The notes under the pieces are model-generated. The model saw only the letters and a list, made by a program, of their open reading frames with translations. It searched no databases and was not told the origin of the DNA. Below, one piece after another: positions 18,625 to 27,908 of a stretch of 64,000 bases of DNA. Every line of letters begins with the position of its first letter. The first letter of the stretch is position 1. The stretch is from Saprospiraceae bacterium (GTDB lineage Bacteria > Bacteroidota > Bacteroidia > Chitinophagales > Saprospiraceae): contig JADJXD010000001.1 in assembly GCA_016715985.1 (NCBI GenBank), forward strand, positions 186,001 through 250,000, given 5' to 3'. The translations under genes were made by a program, and so were the position numbers.

Positions 18625-20088
18625 TTATTCTCCCAGTTTAAGTGGCTTACCCAAATAAAAATCAAGGACTTTTAGTCTGAATAAATAATCATATTTGGCA
18701 ATTAAAGCATTAATCTCAGCCGACTCTACCAAAGATTTAATTCTGACTAATTCAAAAGTATTCTGTGTTCCATTGTCAAAGCGTTTTTGCGCATTGTCAT
18801 ATAAATTATTTTGTGCCATCAGGCTTTTATTAGCCGCGTTCAGCCTTGCTTTGGCTGCTTTGGCATCTGCGTGAGCCTGACCAACCGTGATTTTGAGATT
18901 TTCTTTCTGTTGCGTCAGGTTCAGGTCTGCATTGATGACTCCAAGTTTTGCCCGTTGTACAGCATTTCGGGCAAGATTATTATTGTAAATCGGAATGGAA
19001 AGGCCTACTCCTACACCATAAGACCTGTTATTGTCTATTTGTGCTGCGTATGGGCTTTGTTCAAGTATTGGCACTTGCTGTTCTGACCCGATTACAACAG
19101 GTGTTCCGTTAACGGTGACTGTCTGTTCAATCTGTCTGGTTTCATATCCCAATAACCGAATACCTTTATTGGAAAAATTAGTATTCATACTTACCCGTCC
19201 CCCTAAGGTCGGGTAAAAAGCGGAAGCTGCTATTTTTTCACCCAAAGCAGCACTTTGTAATCTCAACTCACTTGCGGCCACTGATGGCTGCGATTTTAAA
19301 GCCGCAAGGTACAATTCATCAAAACTGACCAAATCAGGATCTGTTTCTACCAGAATGTTACCCGGGTTAATTGGTCTGAATGGAGTGTTCGGGTCCAGTC
19401 GCAGTAATTGCTTTAATCTCAGAATGGCCATTGTAAAATTATTGGAAGCATTCACCAGATTTTGTTCGTTCAGTGCAATTTGGGATTCAAAGTCTAATCT
19501 GTCATTTTCTGGCCGGTTGCCTACTTCTATTAACCTTTCGATCTGACTAAGTTGTGTTTTCGTTTGTTCCAACTGTACTTCTGCATTTCTAAAATTTTCC
19601 TGCTCAAATAATACAGAGAGATAAAGTGAAGCAACATTGAGAATGATATCTCTTTTTACCTGATCCAGATCTCTTTCGGCAGCTTTTTTATCTGTGATCG
19701 ATTGAGAGATGGTGTTATTGATTCTGTTCCCGTTATAAATAGTAAAACCGGACGATAAAGTAAAACCATTATTAAAAAATGTTTCCGTGATGAATTCGTT
19801 TCGGGTGGGGTCAATAGACCTACCAAAATTCCAACCAACATTCGTATTTAAACTAAGATTCGGATAACGATCGTGTTTTGCCTGATTTATTCCTATTTCA
19901 GAAAGTCTGACAGCTACATCTGAAGATTCGATCTGTAAATTCTTTTCCAAAGCATAATCAATACATTTCTGAAGACTCCAAAACTCCTGGCCGAAAATTG
20001 GCAACAAAAACATGAAGTTTACAAAGCATATAGAAAAAAAAGTTTTTAGCTTAATTTGCATTTTTACCAGTTTTAAAATCTTTTGCAA
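18625..20088 (-). CDS. TolC-family outer-membrane efflux protein
   Basis: A 487-residue protein with a signal peptide (ending FLLPIFGQ) and two repeats of the outer-membrane efflux family. The mature start, WSLQKCIDYALEKNLQIESSD, is the classic TolC opening; long amphipathic helices and NRSYGVGVGLSIPIYN mark the second half. It forms the outer-membrane exit duct of a tripartite system with the adaptor downstream. Its first residues (MQKILKLVKMQIKLKTF) offer two later Met starts; the one giving MQIKLKTFFSICF is equally plausible. Confidence 0.92.
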   Translation of the reverse strand: MQKILKLVKMQIKLKTFFSICFVNFMFLLPIFGQEFWSLQKCIDYALEKNLQIESSDVAVRLSEIGINQAKHDRYPNLSLNTNVGWNFGRSIDPTRNEFITETFFNNGFTLSSGFTIYNGNRINNTISQSITDKKAAERDLDQVKRDIILNVASLYLSVLFEQENFRNAEVQLEQTKTQLSQIERLIEVGNRPENDRLDFESQIALNEQNLVNASNNFTMAILRLKQLLRLDPNTPFRPINPGNILVETDPDLVSFDELYLAALKSQPSVAASELRLQSAALGEKIAASAFYPTLGGRVSMNTNFSNKGIRLLGYETRQIEQTVTVNGTPVVIGSEQQVPILEQSPYAAQIDNNRSYGVGVGLSIPIYNNNLARNAVQRAKLGVINADLNLTQQKENLKITVGQAHADAKAAKARLNAANKSLMAQNNLYDNAQKRFDNGTQNTFELVRIKSLVESAEINALIAKYDYLFRLKVLDFYLGKPLKLGE

Positions 20089-20249
20089 TATTACGAAATA
20101 AGAATCCGTGGAGCGATAGAAATTATATTAAGCACTGAAATGTATCGATATAAGGGGAATTTTCAGGTTTTTTTAACATTTATAGAAATAAATTGAAAAG
20201 TAATATTCAATTTTTATTGCACCGTTATACTTGCCGGAATTGCAATAGT

Positions 20250-21404
20250 TTATAACCATTTCTGATCACTTTTACCCGACTCAATGACTTTATAGATAAA
20301 TTCCATTCCTCTGAGACCATCGTCAACTGTCGGAAAATCTTTAAATACAGGATCGGGCTCCACACCTTGAATTTTAGCCTGAATACAAAAAGCCACATTT
20401 CTGTATATATTGGCAAATGCTTCCAGATATCCTTCCGGGTGCCCTGCCGGAACTCTTGAATGGGCATTGGCTTCCGGGTAAAGCCCCATACTTCCGGTTC
20501 GCAATATTTCAATTGGTTTATCCAACCATCTGACCGTTAGTGTATTAGGTTCCATCTGAGACCAATCAATACTGCCTGATTCCCCGTAAACTCTTATCCG
20601 CAAATTATTTTCTTCACCCGCAGATATTTGGCTGGCGTACAAAATTCCTCTAGCTCCATTATCAAACCGCAAAAGTACATTTCCGTCATCATCAAGTTTA
20701 CGACCGTCAACGATAGTACTGATATCTGCACATAATGATGAGATTTTCAGACCGGTAATGTATTCTGCCAGATTTTCGGCGTGTGTTCCTATATCACCCA
20801 TAGCACCTGCAATACCGGATCGTGAAGGATCTGTTCTCCAGGAAGCTTGCTTGGAGTCTGTTGCTTCCAATAGATTTGATAACCATCCCTGCGGATATTC
20901 AACTACCACTTTTCTGATTGCTCCGAGCAGCCCGTTTTTGATCATTTGCCGGGCTTGTTTTACCATTGGGTATCCCGTATAGGTGTGTGTCAGAGCAAAT
21001 ATATTTCCACTATTGTGAACGATTTTCTGTAATTCGTAGGCTTCCTGAAGATTGTAAGTCATAGGCTTATCGCAAATGACATGAAAGCCATTTTCGAGAG
21101 CAAGTTTTGCCGGTTCAAAATGAACATGATTGGGTGTTACAATCGATACAAGATCCATGCGTTCTTCTGCCGGCAGCATTTTTTCTTTTGATATCATATC
21201 CACGTAACTTGGATATACTCGATCGGGATTCAGATAAAGTGCCTCGCCTGATTTTTTGGATTTTTCAGGATCGCTACTGAATGCGCCACATACCAATTCT
21301 ATATGTCCGTCCAATGCAGCAGCTATTCTGTGTACCCCTCCAATGAAAGCACCTTCACCGCCACCTATCATTCCCATTTTTACTTTTCGTTTCATTTCAT
21401 TCAT
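20250..21404 (-). CDS. Gfo/Idh/MocA-family NAD(P)-dependent oxidoreductase
   Basis: A 384-residue two-domain oxidoreductase. The N-terminal Rossmann domain starts KMGMIGGGEGAFIGGVHRIA and includes the CDKPMTYNLQEAYEL motif whose Lys is catalytic. The C-terminal alpha/beta domain has GDIGTHAENLAEYITG, with the metal/substrate His. The family oxidises or isomerises sugars and inositols; members with the ...GHPEGYLEAFANIYRN ending are often linked to sugar catabolism. It stands alone, with 110 bp to the porin gene and a 161-bp gap to the TolC gene, so there is no pathway clue. Confidence 0.9.
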   Translation of the reverse strand: MNEMKRKVKMGMIGGGEGAFIGGVHRIAAALDGHIELVCGAFSSDPEKSKKSGEALYLNPDRVYPSYVDMISKEKMLPAEERMDLVSIVTPNHVHFEPAKLALENGFHVICDKPMTYNLQEAYELQKIVHNSGNIFALTHTYTGYPMVKQARQMIKNGLLGAIRKVVVEYPQGWLSNLLEATDSKQASWRTDPSRSGIAGAMGDIGTHAENLAEYITGLKISSLCADISTIVDGRKLDDDGNVLLRFDNGARGILYASQISAGEENNLRIRVYGESGSIDWSQMEPNTLTVRWLDKPIEILRTGSMGLYPEANAHSRVPAGHPEGYLEAFANIYRNVAFCIQAKIQGVEPDPVFKDFPTVDDGLRGMEFIYKVIESGKSDQKWL

Positions 21405-21514
21405 TTTGATAAGGCACGAAAATAAGAATTATAGAGCAAAAACCAGGATATAGCTTTAATAAAATTTCATAGATATCAGATAAGCTGGCTTAATGTTAAC
21501 AAAATCAATAATCC

Positions 21515-22945
21515 CTAAAACCTGAAATTAAGAACAAAATTCATTAATTGCATATCCACTTTATTGAAGATGTACTTCGGCTCATTATACGAGGCGCCAG
21601 TATCAAATTTCTGTACCAATAATAATTGTGCTTCCAATCCAGTGAACAGCCCTTTAAACTGATGTCTGACATCTATATTTATTTGGTAATATGACGGCAT
21701 ACCATATTTATTCAATAGTGTATTTTTAACATGAGGCATTCTATAATACCCGGCTGCCAGGCTATATTGCCAGGGTATTTCACTGCTTTTCCAACTTGTC
21801 TGCAACATATAAGAATTTGTCCCGCCGAATCCTTCATTTCGCTCTCTGGGTAAAAAGGTATAAAAAGGGTCTCTACCCCACTCTCTGGGCATCAAATATC
21901 TACCCGTTGAAAAGATTTGATTATAATTTAATGTAGTTTGAAAATTTCCTGTTTGTACTCCCAGCCTTGCCCCAATAGTGGTTGCTCCATTTTGATTGCT
22001 ATAGTAGGATTTATTGGGATCAATATTCCCTCCGCTGCCGACTCTATGCTGTTTTATAAACTGTGCGCCCCAAATAACCGATGTTTGATTATTTAAGTTT
22101 TTAGTGCCATCCATCTGAAGCAAGAGACTATTAAAAATATCGTCCGTGTATAAATCCCACGCTTGTAACTCCAGATTTTTACTCAATTTATATTTTACCC
22201 CTATCAATGCTACTCCACTTGAAGCCAGATTATTTTTGTACCCGGAAGGTGAACCATTTTCATTAATTCCGGTAGGATACAGACCAATACTTTCACCTAT
22301 GGAATACCAGCGGGAAGTACTGCGGGGAGCAATTGCATAAAACCATCCCGCTTGTATCGACAATTTTTCATTAGCTCTGATATTAGTCCAAAGTCCCTCC
22401 ACCTGCGTAGGACGCATCCGACCATCCTGCAGATTAATAAAGGGTGTATTGATGAGTTGTTTGCCAAAAATAATATTTGATTTTCCAAAATTATATTTCA
22501 AATAAAATTCTTCCAGTCTGCTGATTTCATTGGAATCCATTGGATTTGTAATATCAAAAAGGCCTATTTCATATCGATTGGGCTGCCCGGTAACAGGATC
22601 TTTTTTGGAAAAATCGGATGAATGGATGTTGAATATATAAAACCCACTTACTGCAAACTGGAATCCATGAAATTTTCCTGTTTCAAACCTTAGTCCTCCT
22701 CCTGCTGCATTGGCATAATAATCGGTCAGATCACCGGAGTTGTTTGTCCCTGAAAAAAAGTATCTGAAATGTCCGTTCACTTTTCCTTCTTTGAAAGCAG
22801 ATATAATAGAAAGAGAATCTTTCAGTATCTTTTCTTCATTCGTCCATATCCCTGGTTTCTCCTGCAGGTCCTGATGTTGAGCTTTCAGATTTGACTGAAT
22901 CAATAAAAAACCGAGAAGTAAACTAAATTTAATCAAAAATTTCAT
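21515..22945 (-). CDS. OprD-like outer-membrane porin
   Basis: A 476-residue protein with a signal peptide (ending NLKAQ). HFRYFFSGTNNSGDLTDYYA near residue 60, followed by alternating aromatic beta-strands and the terminal aromatic residue (NFVLNFRF), indicates a beta-barrel of the OprD type seen in Bacteroidota. It would let small anions or organic compounds cross the outer membrane. It is the last gene of the sulfur operon, 19 bp after the DsrE gene, so uptake of thiosulfate or another sulfur compound is a reasonable guess. Substrate cannot be read from the sequence. Confidence 0.75.
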   Translation of the reverse strand: MKFLIKFSLLLGFLLIQSNLKAQHQDLQEKPGIWTNEEKILKDSLSIISAFKEGKVNGHFRYFFSGTNNSGDLTDYYANAAGGGLRFETGKFHGFQFAVSGFYIFNIHSSDFSKKDPVTGQPNRYEIGLFDITNPMDSNEISRLEEFYLKYNFGKSNIIFGKQLINTPFINLQDGRMRPTQVEGLWTNIRANEKLSIQAGWFYAIAPRSTSRWYSIGESIGLYPTGINENGSPSGYKNNLASSGVALIGVKYKLSKNLELQAWDLYTDDIFNSLLLQMDGTKNLNNQTSVIWGAQFIKQHRVGSGGNIDPNKSYYSNQNGATTIGARLGVQTGNFQTTLNYNQIFSTGRYLMPREWGRDPFYTFLPRERNEGFGGTNSYMLQTSWKSSEIPWQYSLAAGYYRMPHVKNTLLNKYGMPSYYQINIDVRHQFKGLFTGLEAQLLLVQKFDTGASYNEPKYIFNKVDMQLMNFVLNFRF

Positions 22946-22964
22946 CCCTGAATTTAAATGTAAA

Positions 22965-23405
22965 TCAATTGCCGGCTTTAATATAGCTCCAGCCGGCTTC
23001 CTGTTTTTTTACTATTTCTATGATACCTGCTTTTACAAAACCTGCTTCCGGTATTATTGCTTCAACAGGAATGTCTTTTTGCTTCATCGTATTTTCACAA
23101 GCTACAAACGAAACATTTAATTCCTTGAACTCCTGGATTTTAGCGTGAACCGTTGATTTTTCTTTAATTAACATCTCCAATCCCGGGCCGTGACACACAA
23201 TTTCCATTTTAGTAGAAGGGGATGCGTCCAATACGTTGCCTAATTGTCGCATTAGTCCTTTGTGTACTTCCGGATCATTAGATGTCAATTGGAAAACAAT
23301 ACGATGTTTTCGTTCTTTCTTTGGGCCTTTTTTGATATTCTCATTGCTTTGAGCTGCTAATGAAAATGACAGAAATAGCATTGATAAAATGATTAAATTT
23401 TTCAT
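22965..23405 (-). CDS. exported DsrE-family sulfur-carrier-like protein
   Basis: A 146-residue protein with a signal peptide (MKNLIILSMLFLSFSLAAQ) and a DsrE/DsrF-like fold: HRIVFQLTSNDPEVHKGLMRQLGNVLDA, then EIVCHGPGLEML and FVACENTMKQKDI. The Cys in VACENT matches the position of the sulfur-binding Cys in DsrE-type proteins. I chose ATG 23405, since the longer reading adds 15 residues before a perfect signal peptide. It lies 19 bp after the SoxB-like gene. It may bind persulfide sulfur in the periplasm; that is inference. Confidence 0.8.
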   Translation of the reverse strand: MKNLIILSMLFLSFSLAAQSNENIKKGPKKERKHRIVFQLTSNDPEVHKGLMRQLGNVLDASPSTKMEIVCHGPGLEMLIKEKSTVHAKIQEFKELNVSFVACENTMKQKDIPVEAIIPEAGFVKAGIIEIVKKQEAGWSYIKAGN

Positions 23406-23424
23406 GATCAAAATTTGATAATAA

Positions 23425-25122
23425 TTATGTAAATAAATAATCCACGCCACTTACCTGAGACAAGAGCGTTTGTGGTGCATCCATAACTTTGGCTGAAAGT
23501 GGTTCTTTGGGTGTAACCGGGGAATTTGCTTTTAAATAGCTTTTCAAAACTTCATGTAATGTGTATTCAGTATTTTTTGCATCTTTTACATTCCTGATTC
23601 GGCACAACATATCATCCGGGTCTCCATCCCGTTCACAGGCGCAGATGGTGTAAGTTTTATCTAATTCCAAAGCTTTTCCACCGATAGTTACTTCTTTAAC
23701 TCTTTTTCCATTTTCAGCAAACGCATAAAAACTTATCTGCATTCCTTTAAATTTTATTACCCAACCTCCAAATCGTTGGGCTGCTTCTTTTGCAAAAACA
23801 TTATTCAATTCCTTTTCCAGCCAAGTCATAATCTGACCGCCTGTCACTTTACCCGTTCTGACGGGACTATCTACGGGTAGCATATCAAAAATGAAGCCAT
23901 TGGTTATCGGAATATTTCCTGTATGATCGGGTGTGCTTTTTGGTGGACAGAATCTGAATCCATTGGATAACACGATATCCATCTCAGGTATCTGCCAGCT
24001 AAGTGCATCCAGAATCATGGTGTCTATCGTATTTTCAATCACAAAATATCTGTAGAGCGGAATGGTGCTATAACCTATGACTTTATTGATGTCATCTTTG
24101 AAATTCTTTTCACCATCACTGATTAAAGAAACAATTTTTTTATCTGACTTTAAATTTTTTGGAGATATTTCCACCAATTCATAAGATTCTTTAATAATCT
24201 TTCCGTTTTTAATACTCAAGTCGAGTTTTCCAACAAAACTGCCGAAGGCACCGGGTTCCACCACTTTGGCATATTTACAGACAACAGGTTTTCTCACCCG
24301 TTCGTGTGTATCTCCTCCAAATATGTAATCCACTCCTTCGCATTGTGGAAGATTTGCAAGATGAAGCTGTTGAGAAAGTCCAAGATGTGCCAAAATAATA
24401 ACAAATGCACATTGTTCCTGATTGCGCAATACATCCACATAATGTGCCAGATTTTCTTCGGGTTTTGTATATATAATTCCTTTACTGTAATTGGGTGATT
24501 GTCTCAAAGGTACCAAGTGATCTGTGTAACCCAAAAACCCTATTTTGACTCCGGAGGTATGCCAGATGTAATAAGGAGGAAAGATATGTTCACCCTTTTT
24601 TTCATTTCCTAAATCATGATACATATTTGCACAAACTTTTGGTGCATTCAAAGAACCCATCAAATGCTGCATGGCTTGTTTATAATAAACTACCTCCCAA
24701 TTACCGGGTATGTACAAATCATATCCCATTGCATTCAAAATGGGCACAATCGCCTTCCCTGTTGTTTTTACAGACAACTCACTACCCTGAAACATATCTC
24801 CCGTATCAACTATAAAGGATGGGGTTTTCTTTTTTCTGATACTTTTAAAATATGTTGCAAGTTGGGCATAACCTCCTGCTTTCCTAAAAACAGCTTTATC
24901 ACCCTCCCAAAACATTTCATCATGCGGATGTATCTGACAATGAACATCCGTAGTCTGGAGAATAGTAAGGTTATAAGTAACATCCGGTTTGGGTTCAAAA
25001 TTCAAATCCTGTTCTGAATTGTCTAATGATGAAAACATAGGGTCACCAACTTTTAACACACCGGCACCTGCTGTTAATGTTCCGATGGTTTTAATAAAAT
25101 TTCTTCTTTTGTCATTCATCAA
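23425..25122 (-). CDS. SoxB-like exported metallophosphoesterase/5'-nucleotidase-family protein
   Basis: A 565-residue protein with a twin-arginine signal (KRRNFIKTIGTLTAGAGVL). The metallophosphoesterase domain shows TTDVH (about 57-61), DTGDMFQGSE, PGNWEVVYY, ILAHLGLS and GGDTHER; a 5'-nucleotidase C-terminal domain follows (NGFRFCPP, DGDPDDMLCRI). The Trp in GNWE recalls SoxB thiosulfohydrolases rather than the GNHE of ordinary 5'-nucleotidases, and Tat export also fits SoxB. However GGDTH replaces the usual GGHTH/GGHSH, changing one metal-site His to Asp. Neighbouring TsdA-like cytochrome, DsrE and rhodanese genes favour a sulfur role; a nucleotidase remains possible. Confidence 0.7.
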   Translation of the reverse strand: MMNDKRRNFIKTIGTLTAGAGVLKVGDPMFSSLDNSEQDLNFEPKPDVTYNLTILQTTDVHCQIHPHDEMFWEGDKAVFRKAGGYAQLATYFKSIRKKKTPSFIVDTGDMFQGSELSVKTTGKAIVPILNAMGYDLYIPGNWEVVYYKQAMQHLMGSLNAPKVCANMYHDLGNEKKGEHIFPPYYIWHTSGVKIGFLGYTDHLVPLRQSPNYSKGIIYTKPEENLAHYVDVLRNQEQCAFVIILAHLGLSQQLHLANLPQCEGVDYIFGGDTHERVRKPVVCKYAKVVEPGAFGSFVGKLDLSIKNGKIIKESYELVEISPKNLKSDKKIVSLISDGEKNFKDDINKVIGYSTIPLYRYFVIENTIDTMILDALSWQIPEMDIVLSNGFRFCPPKSTPDHTGNIPITNGFIFDMLPVDSPVRTGKVTGGQIMTWLEKELNNVFAKEAAQRFGGWVIKFKGMQISFYAFAENGKRVKEVTIGGKALELDKTYTICACERDGDPDDMLCRIRNVKDAKNTEYTLHEVLKSYLKANSPVTPKEPLSAKVMDAPQTLLSQVSGVDYLFT

Positions 25123-25194
25123 TTCTTCTATTTATTTGGTTAGGATTTTAATCATTTTTTACCAGAAGATTCGCATCTTCTGAAACGACTAATT

Positions 25195-26289
25195 CTATTT
25201 TACACTTTTTGTCTTTCTGAAATCAACTATTGGCTTAAATGGTCCAAATTTATGTTGTTCTTCAATAAACCCATCATCATAGGGACCAAAAGGGTGATCA
25301 ATGGGTTTCTTAGAAATATCAGGCCAATCATCCGGCGTTTTTTTATGGGGTCGGGGTTGTGAATTTACAAATGCTGCAATATCCCAGGCCTCGTCGTCAG
25401 ATAATTGCGGATTTTCATATGTTGCACCTAATGGCATGTTGTATTTTATATACTTTGCAAAATTGCTGATACGATACAATCCCGCAGCATCGTTATAGCT
25501 GTTTTTACCCCATAATGGGGGATATAGATATTCTTTACCATCCGGATTCAAAATACCTTCACCATTGGTTTTATGGCAAACTTCACATTTTGCAAGATAA
25601 TGTTTTTGTCCAGCTATCGGGTCTGCCGCTCTCTCAAGAAATGTTAAGTCTTTTAACCCTGAACCCTTTGCCGTTTCATTTTTTGCTACATTAGATCCAA
25701 GAAAAGTAATGTAAGCTTTGATAGCCTGCATTTCATTGCTAAATGTATCTAAAGCTTTACCATTCAGACTTCGCTCAAAACAATCATTAACCCGTTTATA
25801 AATATCTTCAAATTGTCCACTTCGGGCTCTGAGTTTAGGGTATGTTGAAGCAACTGATCCATAATTATTACCAAAAACTCTGGTACCACCGTCTAAATGA
25901 CAATTCTGACAATTCATACCATTTGAAATCGCCTCAACCGTTCCGTTTGGTCCAAGATACTTTGCAGTGTGTGCGATGAGCTCTTTGCCATACTTTATCA
26001 AATCAGCATTTTGTAAATTATTCACGGATTCCACATCGGGAGCAATCCAAAAATCAGATTTCACAGATGTTTTTTGTTCTTTCAAACCTGAAGCATTACT
26101 GAACTGTTGTGATGAGGGTTCTTCTAAAGCTCTGTTAAGACCGATATCAGAAATTTCATACATCTTCCATACTGCATAAATCAATAATGAAAATGCCAGT
26201 ATCAGGATAAATAAAATCCCTGAAAGATGATTAAATGTATCTAATTCAGGCTTTAGATTTGATTGTTCGTTTTGTTTAAAGCTATCCAT
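25195..26289 (-). CDS. TsdA-like diheme c-type cytochrome (thiosulfate dehydrogenase family)
   Basis: A 364-residue protein anchored by one N-terminal helix (about residues 24-44), with two CxxCH heme sites: CQNCHLDGGT and CEVCHKTNGEG. The stretches VNDCFERSLNGKAL, LYPPLWGKNSYNDAAGL, KYNMPLGATYENPQLSDDEA and DIAAFVNSQPRP match TsdA, which joins two thiosulfates to tetrathionate or runs the reverse. The Cys in NDCFERS is at the place where TsdA has its unusual heme Cys ligand. It is the electron-transfer enzyme of this operon. The direction of reaction is not known. Confidence 0.85.
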   Translation of the reverse strand: MDSFKQNEQSNLKPELDTFNHLSGILFILILAFSLLIYAVWKMYEISDIGLNRALEEPSSQQFSNASGLKEQKTSVKSDFWIAPDVESVNNLQNADLIKYGKELIAHTAKYLGPNGTVEAISNGMNCQNCHLDGGTRVFGNNYGSVASTYPKLRARSGQFEDIYKRVNDCFERSLNGKALDTFSNEMQAIKAYITFLGSNVAKNETAKGSGLKDLTFLERAADPIAGQKHYLAKCEVCHKTNGEGILNPDGKEYLYPPLWGKNSYNDAAGLYRISNFAKYIKYNMPLGATYENPQLSDDEAWDIAAFVNSQPRPHKKTPDDWPDISKKPIDHPFGPYDDGFIEEQHKFGPFKPIVDFRKTKSVK

Positions 26290-26308
26290 TCCTTTTAATC
26301 TATTTAGA

Positions 26309-26866
26309 TTAGTGCGGAAGTCTGTTTCTAAAATAGCCGTAAACCCATGTCCCGGCTATAGCGCTTAATAGTGTAGCAATGATTACAGTGGCACCTGAAC
26401 CTATCAACGCAAATAGTGGCCCCGGACAAGCCCCTGTGATAGCCCAGCCAAACCCAAAAAGCAATCCGCCGATTATCTGCCCTTTGTTAAAAGTTTTTGG
26501 ATGAATGATTACTTCCTCACCGTACATCGTCTTAATTTTAAATTTTCGGATGAGAAATATCGATATAATACCCACCACCACGGCACTTCCTATAACGCCA
26601 TACATGTGAAACGATTGAAATCTGAACATTTCCTGTATTCTGAACCAACTGATGATTTCAGCTTTTACAAAGATGATTCCAAATGCTATTCCAACCAGAA
26701 GATATTTAATATTATGATACCATTTATGTTCCAACTGACTCTCGTTAACGCAAATACTATCGAGCTCTCTTACTTCAAGGTCGTGCACAAATTCGTCTGA
26801 TTCAGGAATATTTTCTCCTGATTTATATCCTGCCAATTGAATGGTTGATTGATTTACTGATTCCAT
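26309..26866 (-). CDS. YeeE/YedE-type membrane protein (DUF6691-like half)
   Basis: A 185-residue membrane protein with about 60 polar residues first and then four helices. The motif FGFGWAITGACPGPLFALIGSG holds the conserved Cys of YeeE/YedE thiosulfate/sulfur transporters. It pairs with the upstream gene, 12 bp away; together they equal one full-length YeeE. The split arrangement is known from Bacteroidota and other Gram-negatives. It would bring thiosulfate or persulfide sulfur across the inner membrane. Confidence 0.85.
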   Translation of the reverse strand: MESVNQSTIQLAGYKSGENIPESDEFVHDLEVRELDSICVNESQLEHKWYHNIKYLLVGIAFGIIFVKAEIISWFRIQEMFRFQSFHMYGVIGSAVVVGIISIFLIRKFKIKTMYGEEVIIHPKTFNKGQIIGGLLFGFGWAITGACPGPLFALIGSGATVIIATLLSAIAGTWVYGYFRNRLPH

Positions 26867-26878
26867 CTTGTGATTGAA

Positions 26879-27442
26879 TTAAAGTGAAAGAATATGAGGT
26901 AGAATAAAGTTTGCTGTGAGGATACCTCCCAGCATAAAACAACAGGTAGCTACCAATGAAGGCCACTGCAAAGAGGATATCCCCATGATTGCATGCCCAC
27001 TGGTACATCCACCGGCATATCTGGTCCCAAATCCAACCATAAACCCTCCAAACACTATCATCAGAAAACCTTTAAGTGTAAATATACTTTGCCAGTTAAT
27101 AATTTCTAACGGAACCAATGATGAATAATCAGTGATGCCATATGTACTTAATTCTGCTCTTAATGAATCTGCAACAATAATATCATTCGAATTTGCCAAT
27201 AAAGTTGCAGCGATAATTCCGCCAATTAATATTCCGGCCACAAATACAAGATTCCATATTTCTTTTTTCCAGTCATAGGTAAAAAAGGGAATTTTAGCAG
27301 GAATACAAGCTGCACAGACATGCCGCATAGAAGAAGAAATTCCAAAAGATTTATTACCCAATAATAGAAGTGCAGGTACTGTCAGTCCAATCAGTGGCCC
27401 TGCAATGTACCAAGGCCAGGGTTGCGATATAAAATCCATCAT
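26879..27442 (-). CDS. YeeE/YedE-type membrane protein (N-terminal half partner)
   Basis: A 187-residue protein with about five helices and the motif [23 protein letters not shown], whose Cys is conserved in YeeE/YedE. An extra cytosolic-side loop carries [12 protein letters not shown]. With the following gene it makes a two-part sulfur-compound channel. The neighbouring rhodanese, 69 bp upstream, could accept the delivered sulfur. Substrate is inferred from the family. Confidence 0.87.
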   Translation of the reverse strand: MMDFISQPWPWYIAGPLIGLTVPALLLLGNKSFGISSSMRHVCAACIPAKIPFFTYDWKKEIWNLVFVAGILIGGIIAATLLANSNDIIVADSLRAELSTYGITDYSSLVPLEIINWQSIFTLKGFLMIVFGGFMVGFGTRYAGGCTSGHAIMGISSLQWPSLVATCCFMLGGILTANFILPHILSL

Positions 27443-27511
27443 GAAATTGTTGATTTAAATTGGTTATTAATGAATCCTAAAGTTAAATTATAAAAATTAA
27501 TTATTGCAAAA

Positions 27512-27823
27512 CTATTTAACATATTGCATTACAGTTTCAATAGCTCCTCCATTAACAACATCCGTTATGCCATGGCTGTCTAAAATCTTTTTTGCCTGAC
27601 CACTTCTGTTACCACTTCTGCAAAATACAACAATATTTTCCTTTCCTTTAAATTTTGAAATATTTGCATCCAATTTATCTAAAGGAATATTTATTGAGCC
27701 CTTTATATGCCCTCCTGCAAATTCACCTGGGGTACGCACATCAACCAAAAAAGATTTCTTAGTGATTACTTCACTCAAATCAACAGATGTTCCACCGCTA
27801 AAAAAATTAAATATATTAAACAT
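27512..27823 (-). CDS. single-domain rhodanese (sulfurtransferase)
   Basis: A 103-residue rhodanese. Landmarks are FLVDVRTPGEFAGGHIKGSINIPL and the active-site loop VVFCRSGNRSGQA, with the persulfide-forming Cys near residue 68. There is no signal peptide, so it is cytoplasmic. It would move sulfane sulfur from thiosulfate or a persulfide to an acceptor. It sits between the peroxiredoxin and the YeeE genes in the sulfur operon. Confidence 0.92.
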   Translation of the reverse strand: MFNIFNFFSGGTSVDLSEVITKKSFLVDVRTPGEFAGGHIKGSINIPLDKLDANISKFKGKENIVVFCRSGNRSGQAKKILDSHGITDVVNGGAIETVMQYVK

Positions 27824-27908
27824 TTTATAAGATTAATTTTTAAATAATAGAATGACAAAATAAATATTCCTGACTCAGAAAATAAATCAGGAATATTTCA
27901 AATTTATT

